64,000 bases of DNA from Clostridium chromiireducens (GTDB lineage Bacteria; Bacillota; Clostridia; Clostridiales; Clostridiaceae), in the NCBI RefSeq assembly GCF_002029255.1, contig NZ_MZGT01000016.1:1-64000 (forward strand), read 5' to 3'. The notes beneath the pieces are model-generated. The model saw nothing but the letters and a program-made list of their open reading frames with translations, was not told where the DNA came from and did not search any database. How positions within the stretch are numbered: position 1 is the stretch's first letter; each line of letters starts with the position of its first letter. This document shows, one piece after another, positions 8,315 to 17,975 of this stretch. The position numbers were made by a program, and so were the translations under genes.

Positions 8315-10684
8315 TTATCCTTTAAGTTCAACCATCGTAACTCCATCTCCACCTTCACCATAAGTACCTAATCTATATGATTTTACATGGGGATGTCTCT
8401 TAAGCATATCATTTATTGCTTTTCTAAGTACTCCTGTACCTTTACCATGAACTATAGTTACTTCACCTAAATTACCTCTATAGGCATCATCTAAGTATTT
8501 ATCTGCTTTGTAGCATGCTTCTTCAGCATCCATGCCTCTTAAATCTACTCTTGACTCTACACTGCTTAGGTTAAGCTTTATCTCTCTCTTTTTTCTTACT
8601 TTTTCTTCTTTGGTCTGCTGAGTCATTCGGAGATCCTTAAGCTTAACATTTATTTTCATTATTCCAGCTTCAACTTGAACTTCACCTTTATTATCTGGCA
8701 GAGATGTTATAATAACTTTTTGATTTAATGAAGGTAAGTATGCTTCCATTCCAAGGTTAACCTTAGTAATTAATTCACCCTCATTTTCCTTCATCTTGTG
8801 GATACCTTTTTCTTTTGCTTCTAAACTTTCTCTAAGCTTTTTACGTTCTTCTTCAAGTCTTTGTCTTCCGCCACTTTCTATTCCAAGCTTTTCAAGCTCT
8901 CTCATAGCTTTTAGAATATCATCTGCTTCGTCTTTTGCATTTGAAATTATTTCTTTTGCTTCACGTCTAGCATCCATATAAGCTTTTTCTCTAGTCTGCT
9001 CTAATTTTTCAAGCTTTTCTTCATATTTTCTTTTTAAGTCTTCTGCTTGGTCTCTAAGCATTTTAGCATCTCTTGCTTCTTTTTTAGCTATAATGCTCTT
9101 TTCCTGAAGATCTCTAATTAAATTTTCAAATTGAAGATTTTCCTCTGACATATATTCCTTAGCTCTTTTTATTACACCTTCAACAAGGCCTAATCTCTTA
9201 GAAATTTCAAAAGCATTAGATTTACCTGGTACCCCTATTAATAATCTATATGTTGGCCTTAAAGTTTCTATATCAAATTCTACAGATGCATTTTCGACAC
9301 CTTCTGTCTTTAAAGCATATGCCTTTAGTTCACTATAGTGAGTAGTTGCAATTAATTTTGCCCCTCTATTTCTTAGTGTTTCTAATATTGATACTGCAAG
9401 GGCAGCTCCTTCTGCTGGATCTGTACCTGCTCCAAGTTCATCGAATAATGCTAACGACTTATTATCTACATGCTTCATAATATTAACTATATTAGTCATG
9501 TGAGAAGAAAATGTTGATAAACTCTGCTCAATGCTTTGTTCATCACCAATATCTGCAAATATTTCAGTAAATAAAGCTATAGATGAATTATCCTTAGCGG
9601 GTATTAAAAGTCCACTTAATCCCATAATATGAAGTAATCCAACTGTTTTTATTGTAACAGTCTTACCTCCAGTATTTGGTCCTGTAATCATTAAAGTTTG
9701 AAATTCTTCACCTAAATAAACATCTGATGGTACAACCTTGTCAGATTCTATTAATGGATGTCTTCCTGATAATATGCTAAAAACTCCATCATCTCTAACT
9801 ATTGGCTTTACTGCATTTAATGAAGATGCATATCTTCCTTTTGCAAATATAAAATCAAACTCAACAAGTACTTTTAAATTACTTAAACATTCATCAGAAT
9901 TATTTTTTACTTTCAAGGAAAGTTCAGAAAGTATTCTTTCTATTTCTGCTTTTTCTTTTAAAACTAATTCTCTTATTTCATTATTTAAATTTACTAAGCT
10001 CATAGGCTCAATAAAAAATGTTGCTCCTGTTGAACTTTGGTCATGGACAAGTCCTGGAACCTGGCTTTTATATTCTGACTTTACAGGAATTACGTATCTA
10101 TCGCCTCTCATAGTATATAAATCATCCTGCAGATACTTTGAATTACTTCTAACTATAGAGCCTATTTTTTCTCTAACTGAAGAATTCTTTTCTTTAAGAC
10201 TTCTTCTTATATTATATAAAGTCTGGCTGGCTTTATCACTAATTTCATCCTCAGAAACTATTGCTCTTTCTATTTCAGCTTCAAGTGCCTTTATCGGAAC
10301 TAGTATGTATGCTAAATCTTCAAGTCTTGGATACGCCTTTTCAGCTTCTTCCCTTTGGAAAAATTCCTTCATAGTTCTAGTAGCTCTAAGCATTCCGCCA
10401 ACCTTTAATAATTGTTCTGGAGATAAAGTACCACCTTTTTTAGCTCTTTCAATTCCCTCATGTATATCAGCTAGTCCTTCAAGGGGTGGATTTCCTTTTG
10501 TTATTAAAATTTCAAGAGCCTCATCTGTTTCTTCTAATTTATTATTTATTTCATACATATTATCATATGGCTCAAGTTTATCAACCATTGCTTTTCCAGC
10601 ATTGGTTCTTGCATATTTCTTTATTTTCTCTTTAATTTTATAAAACTCCAATACTCTTAAAGAGCGTTCATTCATTTTATTCAC
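8315..10684 (-). CDS. mutS2: MutS2 ATPase/endonuclease
   Basis: 789 residues, full length for MutS2. Order: N-terminal lever/core helices, MutS ATPase with Walker A ITGPNTGGKTV around residue 335, FADIGDEQSIEQSLSTFSSHM and Walker B ALFDELGAGTDPAEG, then a long charged coiled coil (about 520-640) and a C-terminal Smr nuclease domain (VDLRGMDAEEA, HGKGTGVLR, YGEGGDGVT). MutS2 lacks the mismatch-recognition domain. It is known to suppress homologous recombination and, in Bacillus, to rescue collided ribosomes. It lies 112 bp downstream of the U32 peptidase gene, on the same strand. Confidence 0.97.
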   Translation of the reverse strand: MNKMNERSLRVLEFYKIKEKIKKYARTNAGKAMVDKLEPYDNMYEINNKLEETDEALEILITKGNPPLEGLADIHEGIERAKKGGTLSPEQLLKVGGMLRATRTMKEFFQREEAEKAYPRLEDLAYILVPIKALEAEIERAIVSEDEISDKASQTLYNIRRSLKEKNSSVREKIGSIVRSNSKYLQDDLYTMRGDRYVIPVKSEYKSQVPGLVHDQSSTGATFFIEPMSLVNLNNEIRELVLKEKAEIERILSELSLKVKNNSDECLSNLKVLVEFDFIFAKGRYASSLNAVKPIVRDDGVFSILSGRHPLIESDKVVPSDVYLGEEFQTLMITGPNTGGKTVTIKTVGLLHIMGLSGLLIPAKDNSSIALFTEIFADIGDEQSIEQSLSTFSSHMTNIVNIMKHVDNKSLALFDELGAGTDPAEGAALAVSILETLRNRGAKLIATTHYSELKAYALKTEGVENASVEFDIETLRPTYRLLIGVPGKSNAFEISKRLGLVEGVIKRAKEYMSEENLQFENLIRDLQEKSIIAKKEARDAKMLRDQAEDLKRKYEEKLEKLEQTREKAYMDARREAKEIISNAKDEADDILKAMRELEKLGIESGGRQRLEEERKKLRESLEAKEKGIHKMKENEGELITKVNLGMEAYLPSLNQKVIITSLPDNKGEVQVEAGIMKINVKLKDLRMTQQTKEEKVRKKREIKLNLSSVESRVDLRGMDAEEACYKADKYLDDAYRGNLGEVTIVHGKGTGVLRKAINDMLKRHPHVKSYRLGTYGEGGDGVTMVELKG

Positions 10685-10796
10685 ATCCCTTAATTCAATT
10701 AAAAGTTAATATTTACGATCTTACATTTGTATTTCATCCATTTACAGGACTGGACATACAAATTAAACTCTTCATTCACAGACAACTGTTAATTGT

Positions 10797-13160
10797 TTAT
10801 TCAACTCCACGTCTGTAATGACCTTTTGTATACTGTTTATTCTCATTTTTATTTCCATGAGCAATTTGATTTAAAATCTCATTAACTTCTTCATAACTCT
10901 CATCCTTAAAATCTATTCTAAAATTGTTAATATTAAAAGATTTAAGTTCTTCTACTTCATCAATTAGATTTGTTGCTATTGAATTTAATATATAACTCCT
11001 GCAACTATTATCCGCTAGCAGACTAAAACTTTCATTCATTCTATCTTTTAACCTGAAAGTATCCTTCATACATGCCCCATTACACTCCTTTTTAGAAGAC
11101 TTATTTCCAAAAGTGCTTCCTATAGGACAATATTCGCTAACCATAAGCTCAGTCTTACCATAAATATTAATTCCAATTTTAGAATTCATATTCTTCATTA
11201 TTTCTTTTATTTCTTTCCTGTTTAATTCTAAGCTTATAAAAGGAATATCTATATCTTCAGCATAAAATTCAGCTGCTTCTTTATTGAATATATTTAACTT
11301 ATAGTCCCCTATTATAAATAGTTTATCTTTATAAAGCTTTAATATTCCGGCATTAGATGTAATTATCCCCTTAATATAAGGTATCATCTCATCTATCACT
11401 TTAACAATATTATTAAACTCACCTTTAATGATACTCGGAACTTTTAAGTAAATATTTTTATCTCCTGATTCTTGTTCATATAAGTTTTTTAAATCTTCTT
11501 TTTTCAAAGCATTTTTTTGTCTGCTAAAGAATATATCTAATGCTACATTTTTAACATTTTTATTTTCACTTAATGCCTTTAACTGATCTTTTGTAATACA
11601 GCTATAAATATATCCTAAATCTTCTTGAGATTTTAGTTCTTTTGCTTTAGGAGCTTCTTCATCTCTTTTTCTTCTATATGAGCTTACTCCTTCTTTTAAT
11701 ATCTTCTCAAATAGTTCTCTTCGTAGATTATTTATTGACGCTATTCTTATAAATCCATCATCAAATGTATCAAAAACTATTTTATCGAATTTATATGGAA
11801 TTTCTCCTGATTTCTTTAAGGATTCTTCCACTCTTTCCCTTGTTAGCGGCTTATTAGTAGCTTCTTCTACTACTTCTCCATAAACTTTAAATTCTTTTTT
11901 ATTAAATTTAGTTTTTATACAAAGTGGAGCATTAGCCTTAAACTCTACTTCACCTACTAAACCTATTTTCTTCTTATATGGTTTTAAATCTTCATTTAAC
12001 TCATCATAAAGCTTTTTGTCGGACATCTTAAATAATCTATATCCCTTTTTATATCCTCCAGTAGGAAATAACTTCACAGTCTCTCCCTTAAAAGCTTCCT
12101 TAACTTCGTTATTATTCTTTAAGATTTTGCTTAAAGTAAATCCATCGTCAGCAAATCTTATTCCGTCACCTAAAGCAACATCTGCTTCCAATTTTATTTC
12201 TCCGCTACTTAAAACCTGCCCTATAAATACTCCAGTGTTTTTAGGGTAATTATAGCTCATCATATCTTTTCCAGTATTCTTATAAAGGTACGCCTTAGCA
12301 AAACCTTCTCTATTAAATAATTGTGCTAATTCATTTCTTCCCTTTTGTAAATCAAATTTTGTATTTACTAATACCTTATCAATAGATTTTCTATAATTTC
12401 TTGTAACACCAGCTACGTATTCAGGCTTTTTCATTCTTCCTTCAACCTTTAAAGAAGCAGTTCCACTTTTAATAATCGGTTCAATATCTTCAATTAGACA
12501 AGTATCTTTAGGGCTTAATAAATATCCTTTTCTTTCACCTGAAGTTTCACCTATTAAAGTATATTGCATCCTGCAAGGCTGCGCACATCTTCCTCTGTTT
12601 CCGCTTCTTCCACCAATCATTGAACTCATTAAACATTGGCCTGAATAACATACACATAAAGCACCATGAACAAATATCTCCGTCTCAATGCCTAAATCCT
12701 TTGAAATGTATTTAATTTCATCTAAAGAAAGCTCCCTTGATAAAACAATTCTTTCAAGCCCCTTTTCTCTAAAATATAAGGCACCCTCTGCATTATGAAT
12801 TGTCATCTGTGTTGATGCGTGAAGTTCAAATTTAGGATATACATCTCTAATTAAACTAACTAATCCAAGATCCTGAATTATTAATGCATCTACTCCTATT
12901 TCATAAAGATAGCCTACATATTTTAAAGCATATTTAAGTTCACTCTGTTTTAGAAGCGTATTCATAGTAACATACACTTTTACATTATAACTATGAGCAT
13001 AGTCTACAGCTTTCATCATAGTTTCATTATCAAAATTCGAGGCATAAGCTCTAGCTGAAAACTTATTTCCTCCAAGATATATTGCATCAGCTCCATTATT
13101 TATAGCTGCAATTAAACTTTCCATGCTGCCTGCTGGAGCTAGTAATTCTATTCTCCTCAT
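10797..13160 (-). CDS. U32-family peptidase-like protein (RlhA/YdcP type)
   Basis: 787 residues. The N-terminus (RRIELLAPAGSMESLIAAINNGADAIYLGG) and the cysteine motif around 165-200 (HGALCVCYSGQCLMSS, RGRCAQPCRM) define peptidase family U32. A DUF3656-type insert follows (roughly 390-510), as in E. coli RlhA, which is needed for 5-hydroxycytidine at 23S rRNA C2501; other U32 proteins hydroxylate tRNA uridine. Further Cys (EYCPIG, KKECNGACMKD) near the end suit Fe-S binding. So an RNA-hydroxylation role is more likely than proteolysis. It is commonly adjacent to zapA and mutS2 in Clostridia, as here. Confidence 0.93.
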   Translation of the reverse strand: MRRIELLAPAGSMESLIAAINNGADAIYLGGNKFSARAYASNFDNETMMKAVDYAHSYNVKVYVTMNTLLKQSELKYALKYVGYLYEIGVDALIIQDLGLVSLIRDVYPKFELHASTQMTIHNAEGALYFREKGLERIVLSRELSLDEIKYISKDLGIETEIFVHGALCVCYSGQCLMSSMIGGRSGNRGRCAQPCRMQYTLIGETSGERKGYLLSPKDTCLIEDIEPIIKSGTASLKVEGRMKKPEYVAGVTRNYRKSIDKVLVNTKFDLQKGRNELAQLFNREGFAKAYLYKNTGKDMMSYNYPKNTGVFIGQVLSSGEIKLEADVALGDGIRFADDGFTLSKILKNNNEVKEAFKGETVKLFPTGGYKKGYRLFKMSDKKLYDELNEDLKPYKKKIGLVGEVEFKANAPLCIKTKFNKKEFKVYGEVVEEATNKPLTRERVEESLKKSGEIPYKFDKIVFDTFDDGFIRIASINNLRRELFEKILKEGVSSYRRKRDEEAPKAKELKSQEDLGYIYSCITKDQLKALSENKNVKNVALDIFFSRQKNALKKEDLKNLYEQESGDKNIYLKVPSIIKGEFNNIVKVIDEMIPYIKGIITSNAGILKLYKDKLFIIGDYKLNIFNKEAAEFYAEDIDIPFISLELNRKEIKEIMKNMNSKIGINIYGKTELMVSEYCPIGSTFGNKSSKKECNGACMKDTFRLKDRMNESFSLLADNSCRSYILNSIATNLIDEVEELKSFNINNFRIDFKDESYEEVNEILNQIAHGNKNENKQYTKGHYRRGVE

Positions 13161-13204
13161 ATTTTCCTCCTTAGTGGCAAACGAGAATTAAAACGTAAGA
13201 TAAA

Positions 13205-13237
13205 AATGCCTCCTATTTTCCTGCTGGCATTCTTTTT
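13205..13237. terminator. Bidirectional hairpin upstream of the U32 gene
   Basis: AATGCC and GGCATT (13226-13231) flank a 15-nt loop, with CTTTTTT after the stem on the plus strand and AAAAAT before it, so it can terminate on either strand. It would stop minus-strand transcripts coming from the zapA side. Confidence 0.55.
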
Positions 13238-13574
13238 TCTATAATATAGTTATTCTATCATACCTTATTAAATTTTAACCATTGTATCTCAAACAGTCAA
13301 ATATTCTATTAAATAAATAATTATACAATATATGTGCTTTAATTTCTATTCTTAAATTTTTGCCTTATTTTCATATGACATCCATATGATTATACTCATA
13401 TTTTAAATGTTATTTCACAGAATAGTAATTAATAGTTGTTCCATTCTTGCTTTTCACGATAATAGGAATAATAAATATAATATTAAAAGCAATATGTATA
13501 GGCAGAATAAGTCATAATAACATTGGAATTCTTTATGATATAATTTAATATGATGTGGTAAGTAGGAGGGATTT
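13238..13574. other. Intergenic with a relic of the palindromic element
   Basis: No gene seen. AGTTGTTCCATTCTTGCTT at 13434-13452 is identical to the central arm of palindrome copies 2 and 7 but has no complementary partner, so it looks like a half-deleted copy. Confidence 0.5.
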
Positions 13575-13964
13575 ATGAGTAAAAAGAATAATATTATAAT
13601 TATCGTATTAGTCGTATTCTTAATAGTAGTTATTAGTGTTTTCAAATTTAGTTTTAATAGTGGGTATACAATCTCTATTGACAATAATACTAATAAAACC
13701 ATTGATAATTTAGAACTAAAATATTACGTTGGTAATACTATAAAAACTATTCCACAAATAGAACCTAAAAAATCTTGGAAATATAATATTGATACTAATA
13801 ATATTCAAGGAGAAAATGCAATAATTTTAACATACAAAGATAACAAAGGTAATTCCTTTGAAGAATCTGTAGTCGGATACTTAGAAAAAGGTTATAGCGG
13901 AAAATCTAATGTAATTATTAATAAAATTGATGATACTGGTAAATTAGAAATAGAAGTTAAATAA
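13575..13964 (+). CDS. Membrane-anchored extracytoplasmic hypothetical protein
   Basis: 129 residues. A short basic start (MSKKNN) and a hydrophobic helix (about 7-28) form a signal anchor. The rest is polar and beta-rich (GYTISIDNNTNKTIDNLELKYYVG, TIPQIEPKKSWKYN), like small surface proteins. No lipobox Cys. A strong GTAGGAGGG ribosome site precedes the ATG. No specific family recognised. It is the only plus-strand gene between zapA and the U32 gene and is followed by two palindromic elements. Confidence 0.75.
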   Translation: MSKKNNIIIIVLVVFLIVVISVFKFSFNSGYTISIDNNTNKTIDNLELKYYVGNTIKTIPQIEPKKSWKYNIDTNNIQGENAIILTYKDNKGNSFEESVVGYLEKGYSGKSNVIINKIDDTGKLEIEVK

Positions 13965-14128
13965 ACTTGTTGAATGTCTCAGTAAAATGCACTGATAGAT
14001 GAAATTTCCAACACTAGAAATCAGTATCACATCATCCTAGTAGAATCTTCACCTTTTATGCATGCATGTGTATGTAAATAACCCAATTATGAATTTAATT
14101 TACACTTTTAAATATATGACATGCACAT

Positions 14129-14310
14129 CAGAAAGAGATGGTACTCTTTTACGCAACGTTGCATTGAAGATACGCGCCTAGATATTTCTACAGTAAAAGT
14201 TGTTCCATTCTTGCTTGTCTAAGGAGCAAGCTGAAAGGTACAATTTTTACTATTAGAAATCTATAGTCATATTTTCTAGCAACGGAGTAACAGAGTACCA
14301 TCTCTTTCTG
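14129..14310. repeat. Long palindromic element, copy 2
   Basis: CAGAAAGAGATGGTACTCT (14129-14147) and AGAGTACCATCTCTTTCTG (14292-14310) form a perfect 19-bp outer stem. Constant boxes: left TTTTACGCAACGTTGCATTG, right CTAGCAACGGAGTAACAG, centre GTTGTTCCATTCTTGCTTGT facing GGTACAATTTTTACT. Confidence 0.85.
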
Positions 14311-14441
14311 TTTATTAATTGTATAACTCTATTTTCACCTTAAGTACCTACATGCATATATATAAATACAGAATCTAAGAATTAGACTTATAAATATAAT
14401 AACTATACATACTTGCTAACTTTGAATGTATCACTTTACTA

Positions 14442-14630
14442 GAAATAAGTAAAATATTGTTTGCAGTGTTTCATTGGAATTCTGATGGTAATGATTCTTG
14501 ACTAGAAGTTGTTCCAAAATGCTTGTTCAACGCCTGTCGTTGAGGCAAGCATTTTGGGTACAACTTCTAGTCGTAGAATCATCCATCAACATTCCTAGAA
14601 ACCGAAACACAATATGTTACTTATTTCGGT
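14442..14630. repeat. Long palindromic element, copy 3
   Basis: Outer arms GAAATAAGTAAAATATTGT and its near-complement ending CTTATTTCGGT. The inner stem at 14500-14572 is almost perfect over more than 25 bp (GACTAGAAGTTGT, AAAATGCTTG with the mirrored CAAGCATTTT, ACAACTTCTAGTC). Constant boxes: TTGCAGTGTTTCATTG on the left, CCTAGAAACCGAAAC on the right. Confidence 0.85.
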
Positions 14631-14670
14631 AAGTTACACTTAAATTTAGGTTCACAGTTGGTTATCTATA

Positions 14671-17136
14671 TTACCTTTTGCGAACAATAGGTCCTATTTG
14701 TTCTGTTTTTAGTCGTGTAATTTCAATATCTTTATTTATTATTTGAGATTGCAATTCAAATAATCTATTTGTGAAGTTTAAAGACTCTTGAGTAAATTTA
14801 TTATTGGAATCAGCTAATACTTCCTTATCCTTAACTAAAGCCGAAATTTCTTCTTTTAAGTCTTCCATAGATTTCTTGCTAGCATCTAAATCTTTTTCTT
14901 TAAATTCTATTTGCCTTTTTAAGTTTAAGAAAATATCTTCTTTATCTTCTAATTCTTTTTCTAATCTAGCTACAGCTCTTTCCTTACTTCCAAGCTCTTC
15001 TTTAGTTCTTCTTAATGTAGCTTCAGTAGCTTCTAGCTTTTCACTTATTTCTTCTATTTCACTAATCTTAAGTTCCATTTGTCTTTGATTTTCTTCATGG
15101 ACTTCATTAGCTTCCTGCTTCACTTTTTCATGATTACTTCTCATGATCTCAATTTCTTCTTGTAAAATCTCTTTCTCTCTATTGCATTTTTCTATCTCTT
15201 TTATTAGCTGATCATTTGTATTTCTCAAATGAATGATTTCATTATTTAAAATATTTTCGTCTTCTGTTAGTTTATTAATTTCCTCTTCTAGGATTTCCTT
15301 CTCTAAAGTGCTTGCTTCTATTTCTTTTTCTAACTTAATATTATTATCTTTGATGGTATTTATTTCATCATATAAGCTATCTTGCATTTCCTTTAAATTA
15401 CTAATTTCCTTTTCTAATGCAGTTTTTTCTATAACGCTTGTCTCTATCTTTTTAGTTAACTCATCATTCTCATAGCCCATATTGCTGATTTCATTATTTA
15501 AGGTATTTTGTTTTTCTTTTAATGAATTAATTTCCTCTTCCAAGATAGCTTTTTCCAATCTATAGTCTTCTATTTCTTTTGATAACTCGTCATTAACTAT
15601 AATAAGTTTATTATTTTCCTTATTTGAATTTTCTTGTTCTAAAGTTAACTTTTTAATCTCATCTTCTAAAGCTAGTTTTCTTCTATCATATTCATCTATT
15701 TCTTGTGATAATCTATCATTAATATCACTCATATTAGTAATATCATTGTTTAATCTATCTTGCTCTTCAGTTAGCTTATTAATTTTACTTTCTAAATTTT
15801 CTTTTTCTTCACTTAATGAACTAACAAGACTCGTTAAACTCTCATTTTCCTTACTTATCTTATTTATCTCTTCCTTGCATTCTGTAATTTCCTTATCTGA
15901 TTCTTCAAATAAATCATTTAATTGTTTCTTAAGATCATCGTTTTCTAAGTCACTCATCTCTGCTCTCTTGGTTAATTCGCTGACCTTTTCTGTTTCTATT
16001 TTTAAAGACTCACTTAATTCTTGTTCTTTTGCAGATAATTTCGCAATCTTATTACTTAGACTTTCTTTATTCAATGCTAATTCTTCTACTTTTTTATTTA
16101 AAGCTTCTCTTTCCTCATTAAATTCAGATGTAATTGCATTATTAATGTTCATTTGCTCTTCTAAGTTTGCCTTACATGCTTTCAATTCTTTATTACATAT
16201 AGAATATTCTTCATTTAAGTTTTCTAGATTTGTTTTACATACGTTATATTCTTTGATAATAGATTCTTTATCGCCAATTTCAGCTTCCAACTCTGCCTTT
16301 GCTTTTTTAAAGTCTTGGAACGCATCATAAGAACTAGTTTCAATTGAAACGTTTTTTTCTTTTAACGCTAAAATTTCATCATTCAACTCTTTTTTAACTT
16401 TATTAAGAGTTTCAATTTCCTTGCTTAATCCAAAGTTATTAGCATTTATTATATTTAACTCTTTATAAATATTCTCTTTTTCTTTATTAATATTAGTTAT
16501 TTCATTATTTAAACTATTTATTTGATCATTAGACTGTTGCAATTGCTTATTTAATCTATGCTCCTTATTTTTGGCCTCGTCCACTTTTTTATAAAGAAGT
16601 TTATTCTTTTCCTTGAATTCACTAAATTCTTTATTAAGCACAATGCTGGCATTCTTATTTTTCTTTAATTCCTCATTTACTAGCTTATTTTCTTTTTGCA
16701 TTTTTTCGTTCTCTGCTTTTAGCTTGTTTATTGTATCATTCAATGATTGAAAATTCGCTTCTACATCTCTATATTTTAAAAGTAATTCTTTTTCTTTTCT
16801 TTCAAAATCATTTTTGATATTTAATTTCTCATTGTTGGATTTTTCTAATTCTAAATTTAGAATTTCTATTTTATGTTTTAACGAAACATTTTCTTCATCA
16901 ATTTCACTTTTTCGTTTTGTAGCTTTGTCTAATTCCAAATCGCATTCATAAAGTTCATCTGCAATATTAACAGCGGCTAAAACAGATGCCGCGGTTGAAC
17001 TAAGACCAGCTTTTTTAGATGTTATTTCCTTAATTCTCGAATCAACGAAATTTGCCACACCCAACAAATACTTTTCGTCTTTTTCACCCTTTAAATTATA
17101 ATTCATACCATTTATGTTAACTGTTACCTTTATCAT
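14671..17136 (-). CDS. zapA: ZapA-domain protein with giant coiled-coil extension
   Basis: 821 residues; ordinary ZapA is 85-150. Residues 1-100 are a clear ZapA domain (IKVTVNINGMNYNLKGEKDE, LLGVANFVDSRIKEIT, AASVLAAVNIADELYE), which binds FtsZ and supports the Z-ring. Residues 80-821 are unbroken coiled coil, rich in E/K/N/L. Residues 441-650 are five tandem 42-residue repeats (exactly six heptads each) with a partial sixth. No membrane segment. An AGGTGTT ribosome-like site precedes the ATG. It is encoded upstream of the U32 and mutS2 genes, as zapA usually is in Clostridia, but palindromic elements now separate them. It is likely a cytoplasmic divisome protein with a rod-like spacer or scaffold. 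Confidence 0.85.
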   Translation of the reverse strand: MIKVTVNINGMNYNLKGEKDEKYLLGVANFVDSRIKEITSKKAGLSSTAASVLAAVNIADELYECDLELDKATKRKSEIDEENVSLKHKIEILNLELEKSNNEKLNIKNDFERKEKELLLKYRDVEANFQSLNDTINKLKAENEKMQKENKLVNEELKKNKNASIVLNKEFSEFKEKNKLLYKKVDEAKNKEHRLNKQLQQSNDQINSLNNEITNINKEKENIYKELNIINANNFGLSKEIETLNKVKKELNDEILALKEKNVSIETSSYDAFQDFKKAKAELEAEIGDKESIIKEYNVCKTNLENLNEEYSICNKELKACKANLEEQMNINNAITSEFNEEREALNKKVEELALNKESLSNKIAKLSAKEQELSESLKIETEKVSELTKRAEMSDLENDDLKKQLNDLFEESDKEITECKEEINKISKENESLTSLVSSLSEEKENLESKINKLTEEQDRLNNDITNMSDINDRLSQEIDEYDRRKLALEDEIKKLTLEQENSNKENNKLIIVNDELSKEIEDYRLEKAILEEEINSLKEKQNTLNNEISNMGYENDELTKKIETSVIEKTALEKEISNLKEMQDSLYDEINTIKDNNIKLEKEIEASTLEKEILEEEINKLTEDENILNNEIIHLRNTNDQLIKEIEKCNREKEILQEEIEIMRSNHEKVKQEANEVHEENQRQMELKISEIEEISEKLEATEATLRRTKEELGSKERAVARLEKELEDKEDIFLNLKRQIEFKEKDLDASKKSMEDLKEEISALVKDKEVLADSNNKFTQESLNFTNRLFELQSQIINKDIEITRLKTEQIGPIVRKR
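15187..15816 (-). repeat. Five tandem 126-bp repeats inside the zapA-like gene
   Basis: Each unit encodes 42 residues with the pattern EKxxLExEIxxLxExQ..LNNEI.....ND.L.KEIE. The units match each other in protein more than in DNA, so they are old duplications kept for the coiled-coil register. Confidence 0.75.
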
Positions 17137-17310
17137 AATAACACCTCGTAAATTTCTTTATTACCTTTAATTATATTGTATATTCAACAATAAAACAATT
17201 GCGTAAGGCCAACTAAAGCATTTAATTCTTTCACTTTTAAAGGTATTGTGAAGAACTCGAAATATAAAAATACTTACTGTCTTATGAAATTTTAAGTTTA
17301 CTGCTAAAAA

Positions 17311-17506
17311 ACCGAAAGTGAATATATGTGTTTGCTCCGGTCCCTCGAAGATTTGGCCGGGTGATTCTAAGAATATAAGTTGTACCCAAAGTGCTTGCTT
17401 CAAGGACTGCGCTTTGAACAAGCACCTTTGGAACAACTTATATTCTAAGAATCACGACCAGCAAAATCTTCTAATGAACACTTCGCAAAAACATATATTC
17501 ACTTTC
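17311..17506. repeat. Long palindromic element, copy 4 (inverted orientation)
   Basis: GAAAGTGAATATATGT (17314-17329) and ACATATATTCACTTTC (17491-17506) form a perfect 16-bp outer stem. The inner stem GATTCTAAGAATATAAGTTGT faces ACAACTTATATTCTAAGAATC almost perfectly. The asymmetric central box reads GGAACAAC on the right arm, so this copy is inverted relative to copies 1-3. Confidence 0.85.
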
Positions 17507-17667
17507 TTTGTTTAGCGTAACCTTAAAGCACAGTATATTTAAGCAAGTACTTTTATATTTCTGTATTGACAATACCTTTAAAGTGCATATTCCCAACCTT
17601 CCATGAAATACATTCCATTTATCTCTATTAGGAATTGCCTAAATAACTAAAGTGACAATAAAACAAA

Positions 17668-17860
17668 GAAATAGAATACATATATGTGGAGCAGGCATAA
17701 AAAAATGAGCATCTGGTATATCTTAATGGGAAGTTGTTCCATTCCTGCTTGTCATGCGCTTGTCGCAGGAGCAAGCAGAAATGGGCACAACTTTCCCATT
17801 TAGATATACCTTGCAAAATTTTTTATAGCCCTGCGGAACATATATGTATTCTATTTCGGT
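17668..17860. repeat. Long palindromic element, copy 5
   Basis: GAAATAGAATACATATATGT (17668-17687) and its exact complement (17838-17857) form a 20-bp perfect stem followed by CGGT. The inner stem is GGTATATCT.AATGGGAAGTTGT against ACAACTTTCCCATTTAGATATACC. The central GTTGTTCC box is in forward orientation, while the outer-loop boxes (right side CTGCGGAAC) look reversed. Confidence 0.85.
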
Positions 17861-17917
17861 TATTAGTTGCCTCACTTTAAGTTCTTCGCAATACCTTGAT
17901 TTTGTGCTATACTTAGT

Positions 17918-17975
17918 TTGATTATTTTTTGATTAATGTTATAAAAGTGATTAACAATAGTTTATTATGTTAATC
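17918..17975 (+). promoter_or_regulatory. Candidate murT-gatD promoter with inverted repeat
   Basis: TTGATT (17918-17923), a 16-bp spacer and TATAAA (17940-17945) make a plausible sigma-A promoter. GATTAAC (17949-17955) and GTTAATC (17969-17975) form an inverted repeat just downstream, suitable for a repressor or a weak leader hairpin. Confidence 0.4.

Larger units (their letters stand above)
13965..14670. other. Intergenic dominated by two palindromic elements
   Basis: 706 bp without coding potential. It holds palindromes 2 (14129-14310) and 3 (14442-14630), listed separately. The remainder is plain AT-rich DNA. Confidence 0.6.

Noticed and set aside
9738..10643. Plus-strand 301-codon frame opposite mutS2
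   Set aside because: Shadow of a strongly coding gene; composition (S, L, I, F) is typical of antisense frames.
15746..16330. Plus-strand S/L/F-rich reading frame of 194 codons opposite the zapA-like gene
   Set aside because: It is a complement of the coiled-coil codons, with no ribosome site.
17167..17816. Short frames inside palindromes 4 and 5
   Set aside because: They only follow the arms of the palindromes and have no ribosome sites.
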